From contig JAFMBU010000013.1 in assembly GCA_017858295.1 (NCBI GenBank), forward strand, positions 1-21,354: a stretch of 21,354 bases of DNA, written 5' to 3'. The position numbers and the translations under genes were made by a program. Positions 1 through 8,051 of the stretch are shown here, piece after piece. Each line of letters opens with the position of its first letter. Positions within the stretch are counted from its first letter, which is position 1. This stretch comes from Porticoccaceae bacterium (lineage in GTDB: Bacteria; Pseudomonadota; Gammaproteobacteria; Pseudomonadales; Porticoccaceae). The notes below the pieces were generated by a model. The model ran no database searches and was not told the DNA's origin. It was given only the letters and a program-made list of their open reading frames with translations.

Positions 1-142
1 AATTGCTTTATTTCTGCCATTTTCTACGACCGGTTGTTGCTGTACTAAAAAATACGCAGACGTGTCTACGCACCTCAATACAGAAGCAATATTGATTTGG
101 GAGAAATATATGGGTTTTAGAGAGCTCTAAAATAGACCCAGA
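1..142. other. Left-edge non-annotated stretch with a possible gene tail
   Basis: No gene is called here. On the plus strand one frame is open from base 2 to a TAA at 128-130 (42 sense codons ending GFREL). It could be the 3' end of a gene entering from the left and converging on the CIA30 gene, but another plus-strand frame is also open for about 30 codons, so this has little weight. I cannot identify the putative peptide. Confidence 0.25.
115..132. terminator. Small perfect hairpin between convergent ends
   Basis: TTTTAGAG (115-122) pairs exactly with CTCTAAAA (125-132), flanked more loosely by GGG (112-114) and CCC (137-139). It lies 10 bases past the stop of the leftward CIA30 gene and overlaps the TAA of the open frame entering from the left. 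No clear T-run follows on either strand, so terminator function is only a guess. Confidence 0.3.
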
Positions 143-703
143 TCAATAAAAACCGATCTCTGCAATTTTAATGTCCGCACTGTGGTCTCTACCGAAGGCA
201 ACTATGCCTATACTGCGGATTGAGCTGGGCTTTACCGCTTTGCTGAGCCAGTTGCCGGAGCGGGCAAAAGAAGAGAGAGGTATCTTCACGATTTGCCACT
301 GGTCTGTTGTGGTGAAACTTGCTTGATAGTACTGCCAGGGCAGCAGGGTCCCGGAGGTGCGCAGGTGCAGATAGTACTGCTGGCCGTTGCCGCGCACCTT
401 TAGGTAGGCGCCAGTTGCTGTGTCGATACTTTTCTTGGGGATGGCTTTGCGCAGTTGGATAAAGCCGCCATTATTCTCAGTGCTTACCTGTCCTGTCATA
501 TGCGCATACTGTTCACCCTGACCATTTCTAAAGGCGACTTTGCCCTCAGATACACCGCCCATGACCTGATCGCTAACATAGCTCCAGCGCAGCTGTGGGT
601 CGGATTCAAAGTTATCGATCATCAGGGGCTCCAGGGCAATGGTGCTGGGTATCAAAAACAGGCAGAGGCAGCTGGCGATGATGTTATGGCGAATAGTTTT
701 CAT
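143..703 (-). CDS. Secreted CIA30-domain protein
   Basis: A 186-residue protein with a Sec-type signal peptide: basic start MKTIRHN, hydrophobic core, probable cleavage near residue 23 after STIA. The mature part looks like a CIA30 domain (Pfam complex I intermediate-associated protein 30): an early DNF motif at residues 30-32, the signature DQVMGGVS at 45-52, and a closing beta-strand region GIVAFGRD...IKIAEIGFY. CIA30 was named for a mitochondrial complex I assembly factor. Bacterial exported members have no settled function and the fold resembles carbohydrate-binding jelly rolls, so a role in complex I should not be assumed. The ATG is preceded by a modest AAGGG-type ribosome site. It lies 13 bases after the stop of the DUF2805-like gene, so the two are probably co-transcribed. 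Domain call good; function unknown. Confidence 0.85.
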   Translation of the reverse strand: MKTIRHNIIASCLCLFLIPSTIALEPLMIDNFESDPQLRWSYVSDQVMGGVSEGKVAFRNGQGEQYAHMTGQVSTENNGGFIQLRKAIPKKSIDTATGAYLKVRGNGQQYYLHLRTSGTLLPWQYYQASFTTTDQWQIVKIPLSSFARSGNWLSKAVKPSSIRSIGIVAFGRDHSADIKIAEIGFY

Positions 704-716
704 TGTTGAGTGCCCT

Positions 717-1028
717 TTAGCCGCGCTTGTATTGAGTGGGGCAGTAGCCGCGACTGACGTCTGGCGAGCGCAGTTGCAGATGCTTGGTTTTTCGGCCTGT
801 GACGCGTTTGCGCCAGAGACGAAATGACCGCGGCTTCATGGTGCGGCGCATCAATGAGATGACCGCCGATTCATTGAGCTTGAACAGGCCCTCGATGGCT
901 TCAAACGGTGTGCGGTCTTCCCATGCCATTTCGATTACACGCGATACCTCGCTATCAGTGAGCCCAGTGACTGCGGGTACTGATGCGGCGTCTATTGAAG
1001 AATTTAGCTGGCTGCTACTGTTGGCCAT
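717..1028 (-). CDS. DUF2805 / TIGR03643-like small basic protein
   Basis: A 103-residue protein. Its core, about residues 22-84, matches from memory the TIGR03643/DUF2805 family: LTDSEVSRVIEMAWEDRTPF, then a short helix pair, then LMRRTMKPRSFRLWRKRV and TGRKTKH. The core is rich in Arg/Lys and reads like a compact helix-turn-helix, so DNA or RNA binding is plausible, but that is inference; the family has no assigned function that I know of. The N-terminal 20 residues (Ser/Ala rich) and the C-terminal tail (RSPDVSRGYCPTQYKRG) lie outside the core. The ATG at 1028 has an AGGGG ribosome site about 6-7 bases upstream, supporting this start. It is the first gene of a leftward pair with the CIA30 gene and is divergent from the unknown gene at 1167. 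Confidence 0.8.
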   Translation of the reverse strand: MANSSSQLNSSIDAASVPAVTGLTDSEVSRVIEMAWEDRTPFEAIEGLFKLNESAVISLMRRTMKPRSFRLWRKRVTGRKTKHLQLRSPDVSRGYCPTQYKRG

Positions 1029-1166
1029 GGGTATCCCCTATGCGATGTAACATTTGTACGATTCCAACGGTTTATCCGATGACTCACACAGCTATTACAT
1101 TTGCTCTGACTTTGCGGTAGAGTCCTGTGTCAATTCAACCACAATTAACTAAATTAGTAACCGACT

Positions 1167-1661
1167 ATGACTGATACTCAGACTGAACAGCAAGCCATCA
1201 ATATCGATGCTCGCAAGCTCTTTAACCTCGGCGCCAACTTGCTGGTCGCCGGCTTTAAAAACCAAAGCCCCGAAAATGCAAAAAAGCTTTTTAAAGAGCT
1301 AAAGCAAGGCGCTTCTGTTAGATCTGGTGAGCTTTCCGGTGAGACCAGCGGTGTTAAGATTCCGATTAAGATGGAGCTTGATCGCAGCGAGTATAAGGGT
1401 CAGTTTAACTATCCTAATTTTGAGTTGTCTCTGAATGCGATGTTGCAGAAGTTTCAGACTGAAGTGCGCAAGGATAAAGAGCTTAAGGATTTACGTACGC
1501 TAACCAATGAGGCCACTGGCGGTATAGTGTTTAACCTTCCCTCTGGTGTGGAGATTCAAGGCAACCTCAATGTGATGATGCTTTGCATGGAGCCCTCGGC
1601 AGATTGTCTGGCGGTAAGGTTGATATTTGTTGATTCGACTCAGTTCCAAGAACAGGGCTAG
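1167..1661 (+). CDS. Uncharacterised 164-residue cytoplasmic protein
   Basis: I do not recognise this family. The protein has no signal peptide or membrane segment. It starts with a polar N-terminus, then an amphipathic stretch (DARKLFNLGANLLVAGF, KNAKKLFKELKQG), a Ser/Gly-rich linker (about residues 52-65), a charged middle (MLQKFQTEVRKDKELKDLRT), and a beta-like C-terminal region with a Met/Cys-rich patch (NVMMLCMEPSADCLAVRLIF). The ordered composition and clean codon use argue for a real gene. The ATG at 1167 has only a weak upstream ribosome site. The 138-base space to the divergent gene must hold promoters in both directions, but I see no convincing -35/-10 pair. The LuxR-type gene starts 46 bases after its stop, so they may be co-transcribed. 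Confidence 0.7.
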   Translation: MTDTQTEQQAINIDARKLFNLGANLLVAGFKNQSPENAKKLFKELKQGASVRSGELSGETSGVKIPIKMELDRSEYKGQFNYPNFELSLNAMLQKFQTEVRKDKELKDLRTLTNEATGGIVFNLPSGVEIQGNLNVMMLCMEPSADCLAVRLIFVDSTQFQEQG

Positions 1662-1707
1662 TCCGGCGGCTAGCCAAACCTGAGCAGTCCATCTTGAGCA
1701 GCTTATT

Positions 1708-2535
1708 TTGACCAGTCACCTGCGCGAGTTTAGCAGCCATCTAGCAGCCATCATGCCCGAGATCGGCAGCGAGCGGCTGCCCTCCCTGCTGGTGCATCTA
1801 CTCAAGAGTTTGGTGCCTTTTGACAATGCGGTTATTTTGCATTATCGCCACGATAAGCAGCCTCTGCTGCTGTATAACGACATCCCTCCTGTTGAAATAA
1901 AGCGGCAGATCGACACCTTCGTCAATGGCGCGTTCTTGCTCGACCCCTTTTACCGCGCTGCGGTAGACGATCGTGCCGACGGCTTGCATCGTTTGTCTGA
2001 CCTGGCTCCCAGCGGTTTTGAGGAAACCGAGTATTACCGCAGCTACTTTCGATATACGGAAATTAAAGATGAGGTTGGTTTTATCTTCCATCTCTCAGCG
2101 GATCAGTTTATTAATATTTCCATGAGTCGCCTGACCTTTTCACAACCCTTTAACCGCGTCCAAGTTAGCCTGCTAGAGGATATTACTGAGGCCATAGAGA
2201 CGCTGTGCAAACTGCAGTGGGCTGCAGTAAATAGCCCGCAGCAGGCCTCTGATAATAAGTTGCCCAGCCAGTTAGATAGTGCTCTAAAGCATTTTGGCAC
2301 GGCTTACTTGACCGACCGCGAGACCCAAGTAGTGCAGCTTTTTCTCCATGGCCATTCGACCAAGTCAATTGCCGAGCGCTTGGGGATTTCTCCGGAGACC
2401 GTCAAACTGCACCGCAAAAATAGCTATGCCAAGTTAGATGTGTCGTCTCAGGCAGAGTTGTTTCACCTGTTTATTGACTCCCTTGCCAGCCTGTCGAGCT
2501 ATTCTGGCGGCGATCCGCTGGTTGGCTATCTATAG
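1708..2535 (+). CDS. LuxR-type HTH transcriptional regulator
   Basis: A 275-residue protein with a C-terminal LuxR/NarL-type helix-turn-helix at about residues 201-256: LTDRETQVVQLFLHGHSTKS, IAERLGISPETVKLHRKN, YAKLDVSSQAELF. This holds the usual E205, the GISxxTVKxHxxN recognition helix and the trailing KLxVxSQAEL. The N-terminal 180 residues resemble a GAF-like sensor region (FDNAVILHYRHDKQPLLLYN) but lack an obvious acyl-homoserine-lactone signature; the ligand is unknown. No receiver domain is present, so it is not a phosphorelay regulator. The frame is closed by a TGA at 1681-1683. The first usable start is TTG at 1708 with a weak GAG-type ribosome site; the next is ATG at 1753, which has none, so I keep TTG. 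It ends 10 bases from the convergent clpB stop. Targets are unknown; the 1167 gene is the nearest candidate. Confidence 0.85.
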   Translation: MTSHLREFSSHLAAIMPEIGSERLPSLLVHLLKSLVPFDNAVILHYRHDKQPLLLYNDIPPVEIKRQIDTFVNGAFLLDPFYRAAVDDRADGLHRLSDLAPSGFEETEYYRSYFRYTEIKDEVGFIFHLSADQFINISMSRLTFSQPFNRVQVSLLEDITEAIETLCKLQWAAVNSPQQASDNKLPSQLDSALKHFGTAYLTDRETQVVQLFLHGHSTKSIAERLGISPETVKLHRKNSYAKLDVSSQAELFHLFIDSLASLSSYSGGDPLVGYL

Positions 2536-2545
2536 CAATAACGGA

Positions 2546-5113
2546 CTAACCGAATACCACCACACCCTCCTCCAAGGCTCCCTTTATCTCTGCTCCCGGA
2601 GCAAATTGGCCGGAGAGAATACTCTGGGCAAGGGGGTTTTCAATCAGCTGTTGAATCACTCGCTTTAAGGGCCTGGCGCCATAGACTGGGTCAAATCCTG
2701 CTTCGAGGAGTTTATCCAATAGCTCATCACTGAGAGTAAGCTGCAGTTCGTGCTCTGCTAAACGCTTGCGTAGCAAATCGATCTGGATGCTAGCGATGCC
2801 GCGGAGCTGATCTTTGGCCAGGGGATGGAAGACCACTACTTCGTCGACACGGTTGATAAATTCTGGGCGGAAGTGGCCGCTGACAACATCCATCACCGCC
2901 GATTTCATCACATCATAATTTTCTTCACCGGCGAGCATTTGAATCACGTCGGAGCCCAGATTCGAGGTCATCACAATCACAGTATTTTTAAAATCCACTG
3001 TGCGGCCCTGACCATCGGTCAAGCGGCCGTCGTCCAAGACCTGGAGTAAAATATTAAATACATCTGTATGGGCTTTTTCAATTTCATCCAGCAGCAGTAC
3101 TGAGTAGGGTCGACGGCGCACAGCTTCGGTGAGATAGCCTCCCTCTTCGTAGCCCACATACCCGGGAGGCGCGCCAATCAATCTTGCCACCGAGTGCTTT
3201 TCCATAAACTCGGACATATCGATACGCACCATGGCCTCTTCGCTATCGAACAAAAATTCGGCTAGCGATTTACAGAGTTCGGTTTTGCCCACACCTGTGG
3301 GGCCTAAAAACAGGAACGAGCCATTGGGTCGATTGGGATCTGAGAGCCCGGCCCGTGAACGGCGTACGGCGTTGGAAACAGCGACTACGGCTTCGCTCTG
3401 ACCCATGACACGCCGGTGCAGTGAATCTTCCATGCGCAGCAGTTTATCGCGCTCTCCTTCGAGCATTTTCGAGACTGGGATGCCGGTCCACTTGGCAACC
3501 ACTTCCGCCACTTCTTCTTCGGTGACCTTGTTTCTCAATAGGCGTTTTTCAACCTGAACTTCACTATTGGCGGTGGCTAGCTGCTTTTCCAACTCGGGAA
3601 TAATGCTGTATTGAATCTGCGCCATCTTTTCAAGATCGCCTGATCTATGGGCTGCTTCAAGGTTCACCTTGGCCTGTTCAAGTTCGGCTTTGATATGGGT
3701 CGACCCCTGCATAGAGGCTTTTTCCGCTTTCCAGATTTCTTCAAGGTCGGAATATTCTGCGCCCAGTTCGGCAATGTCATCTTCGAGTTTTTGCTGGCGC
3801 TTGCGCGAGGCTTCATCTTTATCTTTTTTAACCGCTTCTCGTTCAATCTTGAGTTGGATTAAACGTCGCTCGAGGCGGTCCATTTCTTCAGGCTTGGAAT
3901 CAATTTCCATGCGGATGCGGCTGCCCGCCTCATCGATAAGGTCAATGGCTTTGTCCGGCAGCTGGCGGTCGGTAATATAGCGCTGAGACAATTTGGCGGC
4001 CGCCACTATGGCGCTATCGGTGATCTCAACGCCATGATGGACTTCATAGCGCTCTTTAAGGCCGCGCAAAATGGCCACGGTGTCTTCTTCACTAGGTTCT
4101 TCCACCAAGACCTTTTGGAAGCGACGCTCAAGGGCGGCATCTTTTTCAATAAACTTGCGGTATTCGTCCAAGGTGGTGGCGCCGACACAGTGCAGCTCAC
4201 CACGGGCCAGTGCAGGTTTAAGCATATTGCCTGCATCCATGGCGCCTTCGGCTTTACCGGCTCCGACCATGGTATGAATTTCATCGATAAACAGGATGAT
4301 TTGCCCTTCCTGCTTGGACAGATCCTTGAGTACGGCTTTTAAACGCTCTTCAAAGTCACCGCGGAATTTCGCACCGGCTAGCAGTGCACCCAAATCTAGG
4401 GTTAAGACGCGTTTATTTTTTAACCCCTCGGGCACTTCGCCATTGATAATGCGCTGGGCCAAGCCTTCAACTATGGCGGTTTTACCCACACCGGGTTCAC
4501 CGATTAGCACTGGGTTGTTTTTGGTTCGGCGCTGTAGAACCTGGATGGTGCGTCGAATCTCATCATCGCGACCAATAACCGGATCCAGCTTACCGGATTC
4601 GGCCCGCTCGGTGAGGTCGATGGTGTATTTGTCCAGGGCTTCTCGCTGGCTCTCGGCATCGGCATCGTTGACCTGCTCGCCACCGCGAACCGATTCAATA
4701 GCACTCTTGGCTTTAGTGATATCGCCATATTTGGCCAGACTTTTACCCAGTATATTTTTGTCTTCCAGGGCGGCCAGTAGCAATATTTCACTGGAAACAA
4801 ATTGGTCGCCCTTTTTCTGGGCATTTCGATCAGCCATATTTAATAGGCGGCTGAGATCTTGAGAGAGGTTTGCTTCGCCAGTGGGGGAGCTGATCTTGGC
4901 AAGCTTATCGAGCTGGCTATTGAGATCGGCTTGCAGGCCGACAACATCAAAGCCCGCGCGATTGAGAATTGGACGCACACTGCCGCCCTGCTGATTTAAC
5001 AGTGCCAATAGCAGATGCAGTGGCTCTATGGCGGAATGGTCATTGCCCACGGCAATGGATTGCGCGTCTGCCAGTGCACTCTGCAGTTGGTTAGTTAGCT
5101 TGTCGATTCGCAT
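2546..5113 (-). CDS. clpB: ClpB protein disaggregase
   Basis: An 855-residue ATP-dependent disaggregase, full length for ClpB, which works with DnaK/DnaJ/GrpE to pull apart aggregated proteins in the cytoplasm. Domains in order: N-terminal Clp repeats (about 1-145); first AAA+ module with Walker A GEPGVGKT (205-212), pore loop KFRG (249-252), Walker B ILFIDE (273-278) and arginine fingers in ALERRF (327-332); coiled-coil middle domain (about 405-525), which marks ClpB rather than ClpA/ClpC; second AAA+ module with Walker A GPTGVGKT (604-611), pore loop GYVG (651-654) and Walker B LLLDEI (673-678). The pore loop carries Phe where E. coli has Tyr, a conservative aromatic change. The ATG has a strong ribosome site (GGAGG at 5120-5124), and a heat-shock-type promoter lies just upstream. 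It appears to be a single-gene transcript converging on the LuxR gene. Confidence 0.98.
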   Translation of the reverse strand: MRIDKLTNQLQSALADAQSIAVGNDHSAIEPLHLLLALLNQQGGSVRPILNRAGFDVVGLQADLNSQLDKLAKISSPTGEANLSQDLSRLLNMADRNAQKKGDQFVSSEILLLAALEDKNILGKSLAKYGDITKAKSAIESVRGGEQVNDADAESQREALDKYTIDLTERAESGKLDPVIGRDDEIRRTIQVLQRRTKNNPVLIGEPGVGKTAIVEGLAQRIINGEVPEGLKNKRVLTLDLGALLAGAKFRGDFEERLKAVLKDLSKQEGQIILFIDEIHTMVGAGKAEGAMDAGNMLKPALARGELHCVGATTLDEYRKFIEKDAALERRFQKVLVEEPSEEDTVAILRGLKERYEVHHGVEITDSAIVAAAKLSQRYITDRQLPDKAIDLIDEAGSRIRMEIDSKPEEMDRLERRLIQLKIEREAVKKDKDEASRKRQQKLEDDIAELGAEYSDLEEIWKAEKASMQGSTHIKAELEQAKVNLEAAHRSGDLEKMAQIQYSIIPELEKQLATANSEVQVEKRLLRNKVTEEEVAEVVAKWTGIPVSKMLEGERDKLLRMEDSLHRRVMGQSEAVVAVSNAVRRSRAGLSDPNRPNGSFLFLGPTGVGKTELCKSLAEFLFDSEEAMVRIDMSEFMEKHSVARLIGAPPGYVGYEEGGYLTEAVRRRPYSVLLLDEIEKAHTDVFNILLQVLDDGRLTDGQGRTVDFKNTVIVMTSNLGSDVIQMLAGEENYDVMKSAVMDVVSGHFRPEFINRVDEVVVFHPLAKDQLRGIASIQIDLLRKRLAEHELQLTLSDELLDKLLEAGFDPVYGARPLKRVIQQLIENPLAQSILSGQFAPGAEIKGALEEGVVVFG

Positions 5114-5150
5114 GCCCTTCCTCCAAATGATTTTTAATCTTGCTTAGTAT

Positions 5151-5181
5151 TTTAGGTGGGGGCTGGCATTGAATTTTCAAC
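5151..5181 (-). promoter_or_regulatory. Sigma-32 (heat-shock) type promoter of clpB
   Basis: Reading the minus strand, GTTGAAA (5181-5175) is followed after 13 bases by CCCCACCTA (5161-5153), close to the RpoH consensus CTTGAAA / 11-16 bases / CCCCATnT. The -10 element lies about 40 bases before the clpB ATG, a normal leader length. In many Gammaproteobacteria clpB is a classical RpoH target, so position, sequence and gene agree. Confidence 0.75.
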
Positions 5182-5277
5182 AGGTGTGAAAAATTCGTTG
5201 ATGCAAGTCATAGGAAATAGCGCATCGGTTGTGGGCATTAACAGAAGGAATAAACCTGGGGCTAGGTGATGATGACC

Positions 5278-6399
5278 CTAGCTGACAACCATATTGTCGC
5301 GATGGATTAGCTCATCATCTTCACGATAACCAAGAATCTCAGCTATGCGCTCAGTACCCTGGCCCTGAATGCGGGTGGCTTCGTCAGAGTGGTAGTTCAC
5401 CAGACCGCGGGCGATTTCCTGGCCTCCAGAATCAACACAGCTGACCAATTCGCCGCGGGTAAACTGTCCTTTGACCTGAGTGACACCAACGGCCAAGAGG
5501 CTGCGACCTTGCTGTTGCAGCACTTTCACTGCTCCAGCGTCGAGCACCAGCTGACCTTTGACTTGCAGCTGTCCCGCCAACCACTGCTTGCGCGCCGCTA
5601 TGGGCTGCTGTGACGCGGCGAGTAAGGTGCCCACTTCAGCACCTTGAGCCACTGCAGTTAATATGCCGCTATTGCGTCCACCTACAATTACGGTGTTGCA
5701 ACCAGAGCGCGCTGCCAGCCTAGCTGCCTGGAGTTTGGTTATCATGCCGCCACGGCCAAGGGCACTGTTGCTACCACCGGCTAGAGCATCGAGGGAGCTA
5801 TCGTCGGCCATGGCTTCACTGATCAGCTGGGCGTTTGGGTCTAAGTCGGGATTGGCACTATAGAGGCCATCTTTATCCGTAAGGATTACCAGCAGATCCG
5901 CATCGATCAGGTTGGCTACCAGTGCGGCGAGACTGTCGTTGTCACCAAAGCGAATTTCATCAGTGACCACGGTGTCGTTCTCATTGACTATGGGTACAAC
6001 ACTCAATTGGATTAATGTCTGCAGAGCGCTGCGGGCATTGAGGTAGCGCTGGCGATTGGCTAGGTCGTCGTGATCCAGAAGTATCTGAGCGGTGAGACGA
6101 TCAAAGCGCTTAAAGCTGCTCTCATAGGTTTGGATCAGACCCATCTGCCCCACTGCGGCAGCGGCTTGAAGCTCATGAATGCTCTCGGGACGGGTTTTCC
6201 AGCCGAGTCGCACTATGCCTTCGGCAATTGAGCCCGAGGAGACCAAAACAATTTCTTTACCCTGAGCCAAGAGCTGGGCGATTTGTTCAACCCAGCCGTC
6301 GATGGCGGCGCGATCGAGGCCCGCGCCATTATTGGTCAGCAGTGCGCTGCCAATCTTGACGACTAAGCGCTGTGCATCTTGGGTTATTGCTCTTGTCAT
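5278..6399 (-). CDS. proB: Glutamate 5-kinase
   Basis: A 373-residue glutamate 5-kinase, the first step of proline synthesis (ATP + glutamate to glutamyl-5-phosphate), cytoplasmic; E. coli ProB is 367 residues. The amino-acid-kinase domain shows the lysine motif VVKIGSAL (13-20), the glutamate-site NENDTV (139-144), FGDNDSLAALVA (151-162) and the ATP-side GRGGMITKLQAA (215-226). The C-terminal PUA domain (about 278-373) is present, as in the proline-feedback-inhibited enzymes. It follows obgE after 41 bases with no terminator, so it is probably the last gene of an obgE-proB unit. proA is not in the window. The ribosome site is weak, but the N-terminus aligns with the family. Confidence 0.97.
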   Translation of the reverse strand: MTRAITQDAQRLVVKIGSALLTNNGAGLDRAAIDGWVEQIAQLLAQGKEIVLVSSGSIAEGIVRLGWKTRPESIHELQAAAAVGQMGLIQTYESSFKRFDRLTAQILLDHDDLANRQRYLNARSALQTLIQLSVVPIVNENDTVVTDEIRFGDNDSLAALVANLIDADLLVILTDKDGLYSANPDLDPNAQLISEAMADDSSLDALAGGSNSALGRGGMITKLQAARLAARSGCNTVIVGGRNSGILTAVAQGAEVGTLLAASQQPIAARKQWLAGQLQVKGQLVLDAGAVKVLQQQGRSLLAVGVTQVKGQFTRGELVSCVDSGGQEIARGLVNYHSDEATRIQGQGTERIAEILGYREDDELIHRDNMVVS

Positions 6400-6440
6400 A
6401 CTTAGCTACTCTCTAACCTCTGCCTTGACTGCGGCTCCAG

Positions 6441-7661
6441 TTATTCTGCATAAACCACTTCAACGTCATTGTCGTCGTCATCTTCGTCTTCAAACTCTTC
6501 ATCGAACTCTGCACCTTCGATCTGCTCGCCACCAAGGCGGGCTAAGCGTCGGGCTTCAGCCAGCCCTTCGATGCGCTCCCGCGCTTCCGCTTGAATCTGC
6601 TGACGGCGCTCTTCCAAGGCAACGACCAGTGTCGGATCGATACTTTCGCGTTCTCGATGGCCGTCGATATACTCCATGATTGCTGCACAGAGGGCTTTGG
6701 TGCCCTGAGCTGAGATGGCAGAAATAATAAATACTGGGCCCTGCCAGTTAAGTGTCTCAACCACATTCTTGCAGGCTTCTTCCACTTCATCTTCGGGCAT
6801 CAGGTCGGTTTTATTTAATACCAACCAGCGGTCACCGTCAGCCAGGGTCGGGCTAAATTTGGCCAATTCCTGCTCGATCACCACTGTATTCTCCGCTGGC
6901 GTGGTGCCGTCATAGGGCATCATATCCACCAGGTGTAACAATAATCTGGTACGCGTCAGGTGCTTGAGAAAACGAATACCCAGACCGGCACCTTCAGATG
7001 CGCCTTCAATGAGGCCAGGAATATCAGCAACGACAAAACTTTTATCGCCGCTCATGCCCACTACGCCCAAATTGGGTACCAAGGTGGTGAAAGGATAGTT
7101 GGCGACCTTTGGACGAGCTGCTGAGACAGCACGAATAAAAGTTGATTTACCGGCGTTGGGTAAGCCGAGCAGCCCCACATCAGCGAGCACTTTCAGCTCA
7201 AGCTTGATCTCGCGCAACTCACCTTCACTGCCGGGAGAGGTTTGCCGCGGTGCACGGTTGACGCTGGATTTAAAACGCGCATTGCCGAGACCGTGAAAGC
7301 CGCCCTGGGCAACTTTGAGCTGCTGGCCTAATTCGGTGAGATCACCGAGCACATCGCCAGTCTCTTCGCAGAGTACCGTGGTGCCAACCGGCACTTGCAT
7401 AATTAAGTCTTCGCCGCCGGCACCAGTGCAGTCAGAGCCACGGCCCTGCTCGCCATTCTCAGCGCGGAAGTTGCGTGTAAAGCGAAAGTCGATAAGGGTG
7501 TTGAGACCCTCTGCGGCAACCAGAAATACACTGCCGCCATCACCGCCATCACCGCCATCTGGGCCGCCTTTGGGAATATATTTCTCACGGCGGAAGCTCA
7601 TGCAGCCGTTGCCGCCTTTGCCTGCCTGTACTTTAATTGTTGCTTCGTCGACGAATTTCAT
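6441..7661 (-). CDS. obgE: GTPase ObgE/CgtA
   Basis: A 406-residue Obg-family GTPase, associated with late 50S ribosomal subunit assembly and stress/growth control. The glycine-rich Obg fold occupies residues 1-158 (KGGPDGGDGGDGGSV near 31-45). The G domain follows: G1 GLPNAGKST (166-174), switch region PFTT (190-193), G3 DIPGLIEG (213-220), G4 NKTD (283-286) and a G5-like SAIS (314-317). The tail ends in a strongly acidic run (EEFEDEDDDDNDVEVV), typical of proteobacterial ObgE. It follows rplU-rpmA, the widely conserved order, but a strong hairpin terminator lies between rpmA and this gene, so it must be expressed by read-through or its own promoter. I see no clear promoter and only a poor ribosome site before the ATG. 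Confidence 0.97.
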   Translation of the reverse strand: MKFVDEATIKVQAGKGGNGCMSFRREKYIPKGGPDGGDGGDGGSVFLVAAEGLNTLIDFRFTRNFRAENGEQGRGSDCTGAGGEDLIMQVPVGTTVLCEETGDVLGDLTELGQQLKVAQGGFHGLGNARFKSSVNRAPRQTSPGSEGELREIKLELKVLADVGLLGLPNAGKSTFIRAVSAARPKVANYPFTTLVPNLGVVGMSGDKSFVVADIPGLIEGASEGAGLGIRFLKHLTRTRLLLHLVDMMPYDGTTPAENTVVIEQELAKFSPTLADGDRWLVLNKTDLMPEDEVEEACKNVVETLNWQGPVFIISAISAQGTKALCAAIMEYIDGHRERESIDPTLVVALEERRQQIQAEARERIEGLAEARRLARLGGEQIEGAEFDEEFEDEDDDDNDVEVVYAE

Positions 7662-7728
7662 AGGGTCAGTTTACAGTTGCTGTTGCTGTGTGTCATCGCG
7701 TGGGCGATCAGTGTTAAATCCCGCGCAT

Positions 7729-7756
7729 AAAAAAAGCCCCACGTAGGGGCTTTTTT
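7729..7756. terminator. Bidirectional intrinsic terminator between rpmA and obgE
   Basis: GCCCC (7736-7740) pairs with GGGGC (7746-7750) over an ACGTA loop, flanked by seven A (7729-7735) and six T (7751-7756). The A and T runs extend the stem, and each serves as the U-tract for one direction. It starts 19 bases after the rpmA stop on the minus strand, exactly where a transcript terminator is expected. Confidence 0.88.
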
Positions 7757-7775
7757 AACAGGAAGTGGTAGTAAC

Positions 7776-8033
7776 CTACGCGGAAACCACTTCTGCATAC
7801 TTACGGTTCTTCGGGCCTTTCTGCACAAACTGTACAACGCCTTCGGCAGTTGCGAACAGTGTGTGGTCTTTGCCGATACCGACATTGTTGCCCGGGTGGA
7901 ATTTAGTGCCACGCTGACGAACGATGATGCTACCTGAATTGATTGCTTGGCCACCGAAAACTTTAACACCAAGGCGTTTGCTTTCTGAATCGCGACCGTT
8001 ACGAGTACTACCACCAGCTTTTTTGTGAGCCAT
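7776..8033 (-). CDS. rpmA: 50S ribosomal protein L27
   Basis: An 85-residue bacterial L27, full length. It carries the family start MAHKKAGGSTRNGRDS and the central KVFGGQAINSGSIIVRQRGT and FHPGNNVGIGKDHTLFA. The N-terminal arm reaches the peptidyl-transferase centre and starts directly with AHKK, so this is the uncleaved proteobacterial form and not the Firmicute form with a removable leader peptide. A GAGGA ribosome site lies about 8 bases before the ATG. It follows rplU after 18 bases, the usual two-gene unit, and is followed by a strong terminator. Confidence 0.98.
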   Translation of the reverse strand: MAHKKAGGSTRNGRDSESKRLGVKVFGGQAINSGSIIVRQRGTKFHPGNNVGIGKDHTLFATAEGVVQFVQKGPKNRKYAEVVSA

Positions 8034-8051
8034 TGCTATTTCCTCTTCGGA

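Noticed and set aside
4296..4862. 188-residue open frame on the plus strand, antisense to clpB
   Set aside because: It lies fully inside clpB on the opposite strand, has a Ser/Arg-rich composition typical of a shadow frame, and has no ribosome site or recognisable motif.
5258..5284. CTAGG / CCTAG inverted repeat at the end of proB
   Set aside because: Only a 5-bp stem with a 10-base loop and no T-run; too weak for a terminator.
7315..7746. 143-residue open frame on the plus strand over obgE
   Set aside because: Pro/Ser/Cys-rich low-complexity translation of the glycine-rich obgE 5' end; a shadow of a certain gene.
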